From assembly GCA_048058975.1 (NCBI GenBank), contig JBLLNP010000012.1, forward strand, positions 15,175-79,174: a stretch of 64,000 nt of DNA. The letters run 5' to 3'. The DNA is from RHLJ01 sp048058975. Its GTDB lineage: Bacteria > Bacteroidota > Rhodothermia > Balneolales > Balneolaceae. A program made the translations under genes and the position numbers. The first letter of the stretch is position 1, and every line of letters starts with the position of its first letter. The notes beneath the pieces were generated by a model that was not told where the DNA came from, did not search any database, and saw only the letters and a program-made list of their open reading frames with translations. Shown in pieces: positions 62,404-64,000 of the stretch.

Positions 62404-64000
62404 GTGAGTAAGTCGAAAGACAAGAAAGCCGTTGACAGAAGACTGATTCGACGGCTTTACTTTTTTGTTAAACCCTACCGTTGGTATGTATTACTTGCTG
62501 TAATCTTAACACTCAGCGCTTCGTTTTTGGGTACCATACGTCCAAAGCTTACTCAGATTGCGGTAGATGATTACATAGCTCCCGGTGATTTTGAAGGGCT
62601 GATGTGGATCATTACGCTTCTCTTTGGGGCGCTTCTCGGAGAGTTCGTTTTACTTATGGTGAACACTTATCTAACCCGTTGGTTCGGTCAGGGCACTTTA
62701 TATTCACTCCGTAATGCCATCTTTAAAAAAATACAATCCCTTAACGTCCAGTTCTTTGATAAAAACCCAATCGGACGTTTAATAACCAGGACCACCAGTG
62801 ACGTTGAAGCCTTGAGTGAGCTGCTTTCTGATGGGGTAGTGGCTATAATCGGCGATCTGTTCAGGATTATATTTATTCTCTATTTCATGTTTAGCATGAA
62901 CTGGGAATTGAGCATTGTTACTATTGCTGTGCTCCCAATTCTGTTTTACGCCACCTTTTGGTTTAAAGAGAAAGTGAGGGTTTCATTCCTGAAAGTCCGT
63001 GACCAGATTTCAAATCTGAATTCATTTGTGCAGGAACATATCAACGGAATGGATGTGGTTCAGCTTTTTAATCGGGAAAAGAAACAGCAGGAAAAATTCA
63101 AAGAAATCAATGCGAATCATCGGGAAGCCCATATTGAAACCATTTTCTACTTTTCCATTTTTTGGCCGATTGTGGAAGTCTTTTCCAGTTTTGCCATGGC
63201 TTTGATTGTGTGGTATGGCGGCGGCAGGGCGCTAATGGGAGGTGTTTCTTTTGGAGTTCTTTTGGCGTTCATCCAGTATTCCCGTCAGTTTTTTATGCCA
63301 ATAAGAGGGCTGTCAGAAAAGTTTAATACGCTTCAATCTGCGCTGGCATCCTCAGAACGAATTTTCAATGTATTGGATACTGAAACTGAGGTGGTAGAAA
63401 CTAGCTCTCCTAAAACTATCACACATCCAAAAGGAGAAATAGAGTTCGAAAACGTATGGTTCAAGTACAATGAAGGGGAAGATTATGTACTAAAAAATGT
63501 ATCCTTTAAAGCCAATGTAGGAGAAAGCGTAGCTATTGTAGGTGCAACCGGTGCTGGAAAGACTACCATTATTAACCTTTTGCTTAGGTTTTATGAAATC
63601 GAAAAAGGTAGCATCAGAATGGATGGAGTGGATATTAGAGAGCTTTCTTTGAAAGATTTGCGCCACTACTTCTCCTTAGTTCTTCAGGATAATGCGCTCT
63701 TCACAGGCTCGATCATGGATAACATTACGCTTGGTGAAAAATCCATCAGCAGAGAGAAAGTCATCGAAGCGGCACATCAGGTAGAAGCGCATCGGTTTAT
63801 TGAAAAACTTCCAAAAACCTATGATTTCAAACTAAAGAAGCAAGGGACCTCACTTTCTATGGGACAGCGCCAGTTGATTTGTTTTGTTCGTGCGATGGTG
63901 TTCGATCCTAAGATTCTGATTCTTGACGAAGCTACCTCCAGCGTGGATTCGGAAACTGAAGCTCTGGTAAATGAGGCCAGCCTCAAAATGATGGAAGGAA
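62404..64000 (+). CDS. ABC exporter half-transporter with consensus Walker B (heterodimer partner 2), cut by the window edge
   Basis: About 532 residues to the right edge; the frame remains open. It starts with GTG at 62404 (VSKSKDKKAVDRRLIRRLYF), 11 bases after the preceding stop, with AAAGGT as ribosome site. Six membrane helices lie in about residues 20-320. The ATPase domain shows Walker A GATGAGKTTIINL, a signature LSMGQRQL with Met in place of Gly (LSGGQ), and Walker B ILILDEATSSVD with the catalytic Glu. An altered signature here, paired with the altered Walker B in the first half-transporter, fits one degenerate and one active ATP site in a heterodimer. The D-loop is intact; the H-loop is beyond the window. 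Confidence 0.9.
   Translation, partial: MSKSKDKKAVDRRLIRRLYFFVKPYRWYVLLAVILTLSASFLGTIRPKLTQIAVDDYIAPGDFEGLMWIITLLFGALLGEFVLLMVNTYLTRWFGQGTLYSLRNAIFKKIQSLNVQFFDKNPIGRLITRTTSDVEALSELLSDGVVAIIGDLFRIIFILYFMFSMNWELSIVTIAVLPILFYATFWFKEKVRVSFLKVRDQISNLNSFVQEHINGMDVVQLFNREKKQQEKFKEINANHREAHIETIFYFSIFWPIVEVFSSFAMALIVWYGGGRALMGGVSFGVLLAFIQYSRQFFMPIRGLSEKFNTLQSALASSERIFNVLDTETEVVETSSPKTITHPKGEIEFENVWFKYNEGEDYVLKNVSFKANVGESVAIVGATGAGKTTIINLLLRFYEIEKGSIRMDGVDIRELSLKDLRHYFSLVLQDNALFTGSIMDNITLGEKSISREKVIEAAHQVEAHRFIEKLPKTYDFKLKKQGTSLSMGQRQLICFVRAMVFDPKILILDEATSSVDSETEALVNEASLKMMEG

Overview
The window looks like chromosomal DNA from a marine bacterium of the Bacteroidota/Balneolota group. The clues are moderate G+C with AT-rich gaps, weak ribosome binding sites, a Bat-type gene cluster (DUF58, DUF4381-like and von Willebrand A proteins), DUF3667 and DUF3995 proteins, and giant DUF11/SdrD-like surface proteins. 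I lean towards Balneolota (Balneola or Gracilimonas type), but this is inferred from gene content and not tested.

Layout. 1-4.2 kb is a plus-strand housekeeping run: fabF (cut by the left edge), rnc, mgtE, thyA and folA. 4.3-11.2 kb holds a hybrid histidine kinase, an HD phosphohydrolase with a thioesterase, an M42 aminopeptidase, a YjdM-type zinc protein and an RhlE-type helicase. 11.2-21.3 kb is an accessory zone in which every gene is on the minus strand: a small membrane protein and its broken paralog, two VOC proteins, DUF3995, DUF3667, a GH26-like lipoprotein, TfoX-C, an AraC-type regulator, an amidohydrolase and two HExxH metalloproteins. Many gaps here carry imperfect palindromes with related ends (ACAAC on the left, CCGTTG on the right, minus strand). 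They look like integron attC sites, so the zone resembles an integrase-less cassette array. It also holds copied 3' ends of two neighbouring housekeeping genes (sua5 and the M42 peptidase) and a 219-base direct repeat 7 kb apart.

21.2-30.3 kb returns to core functions: sua5, a 453-base hairpin-rich gap, mfd, a split Bat cluster and an M23 lipoprotein with an altered zinc motif. 30.6-50.7 kb is a plus-strand surface operon: four exported DUF11-type proteins of 161, about 891, 2391 and 3064 residues, then a stand-alone receiver domain. The 2391-residue protein appears to combine adhesive domains, a predicted outer-membrane barrel and two OmpA-like domains.

50.7-64 kb holds recO, an HtrA protease, an LPP20-like lipoprotein, three tandem exported amidohydrolases (only the middle one keeps its metal-binding residues), an AtuA-family protein, and two ABC half-exporters flanking an RNase Z-like protein. 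The two ABC proteins look like the asymmetric halves of a heterodimer. The RNase Z-like protein has an HxDxDH motif and an RGG-rich tail. No tRNA, rRNA, CRISPR array, transposase or integrase was seen.
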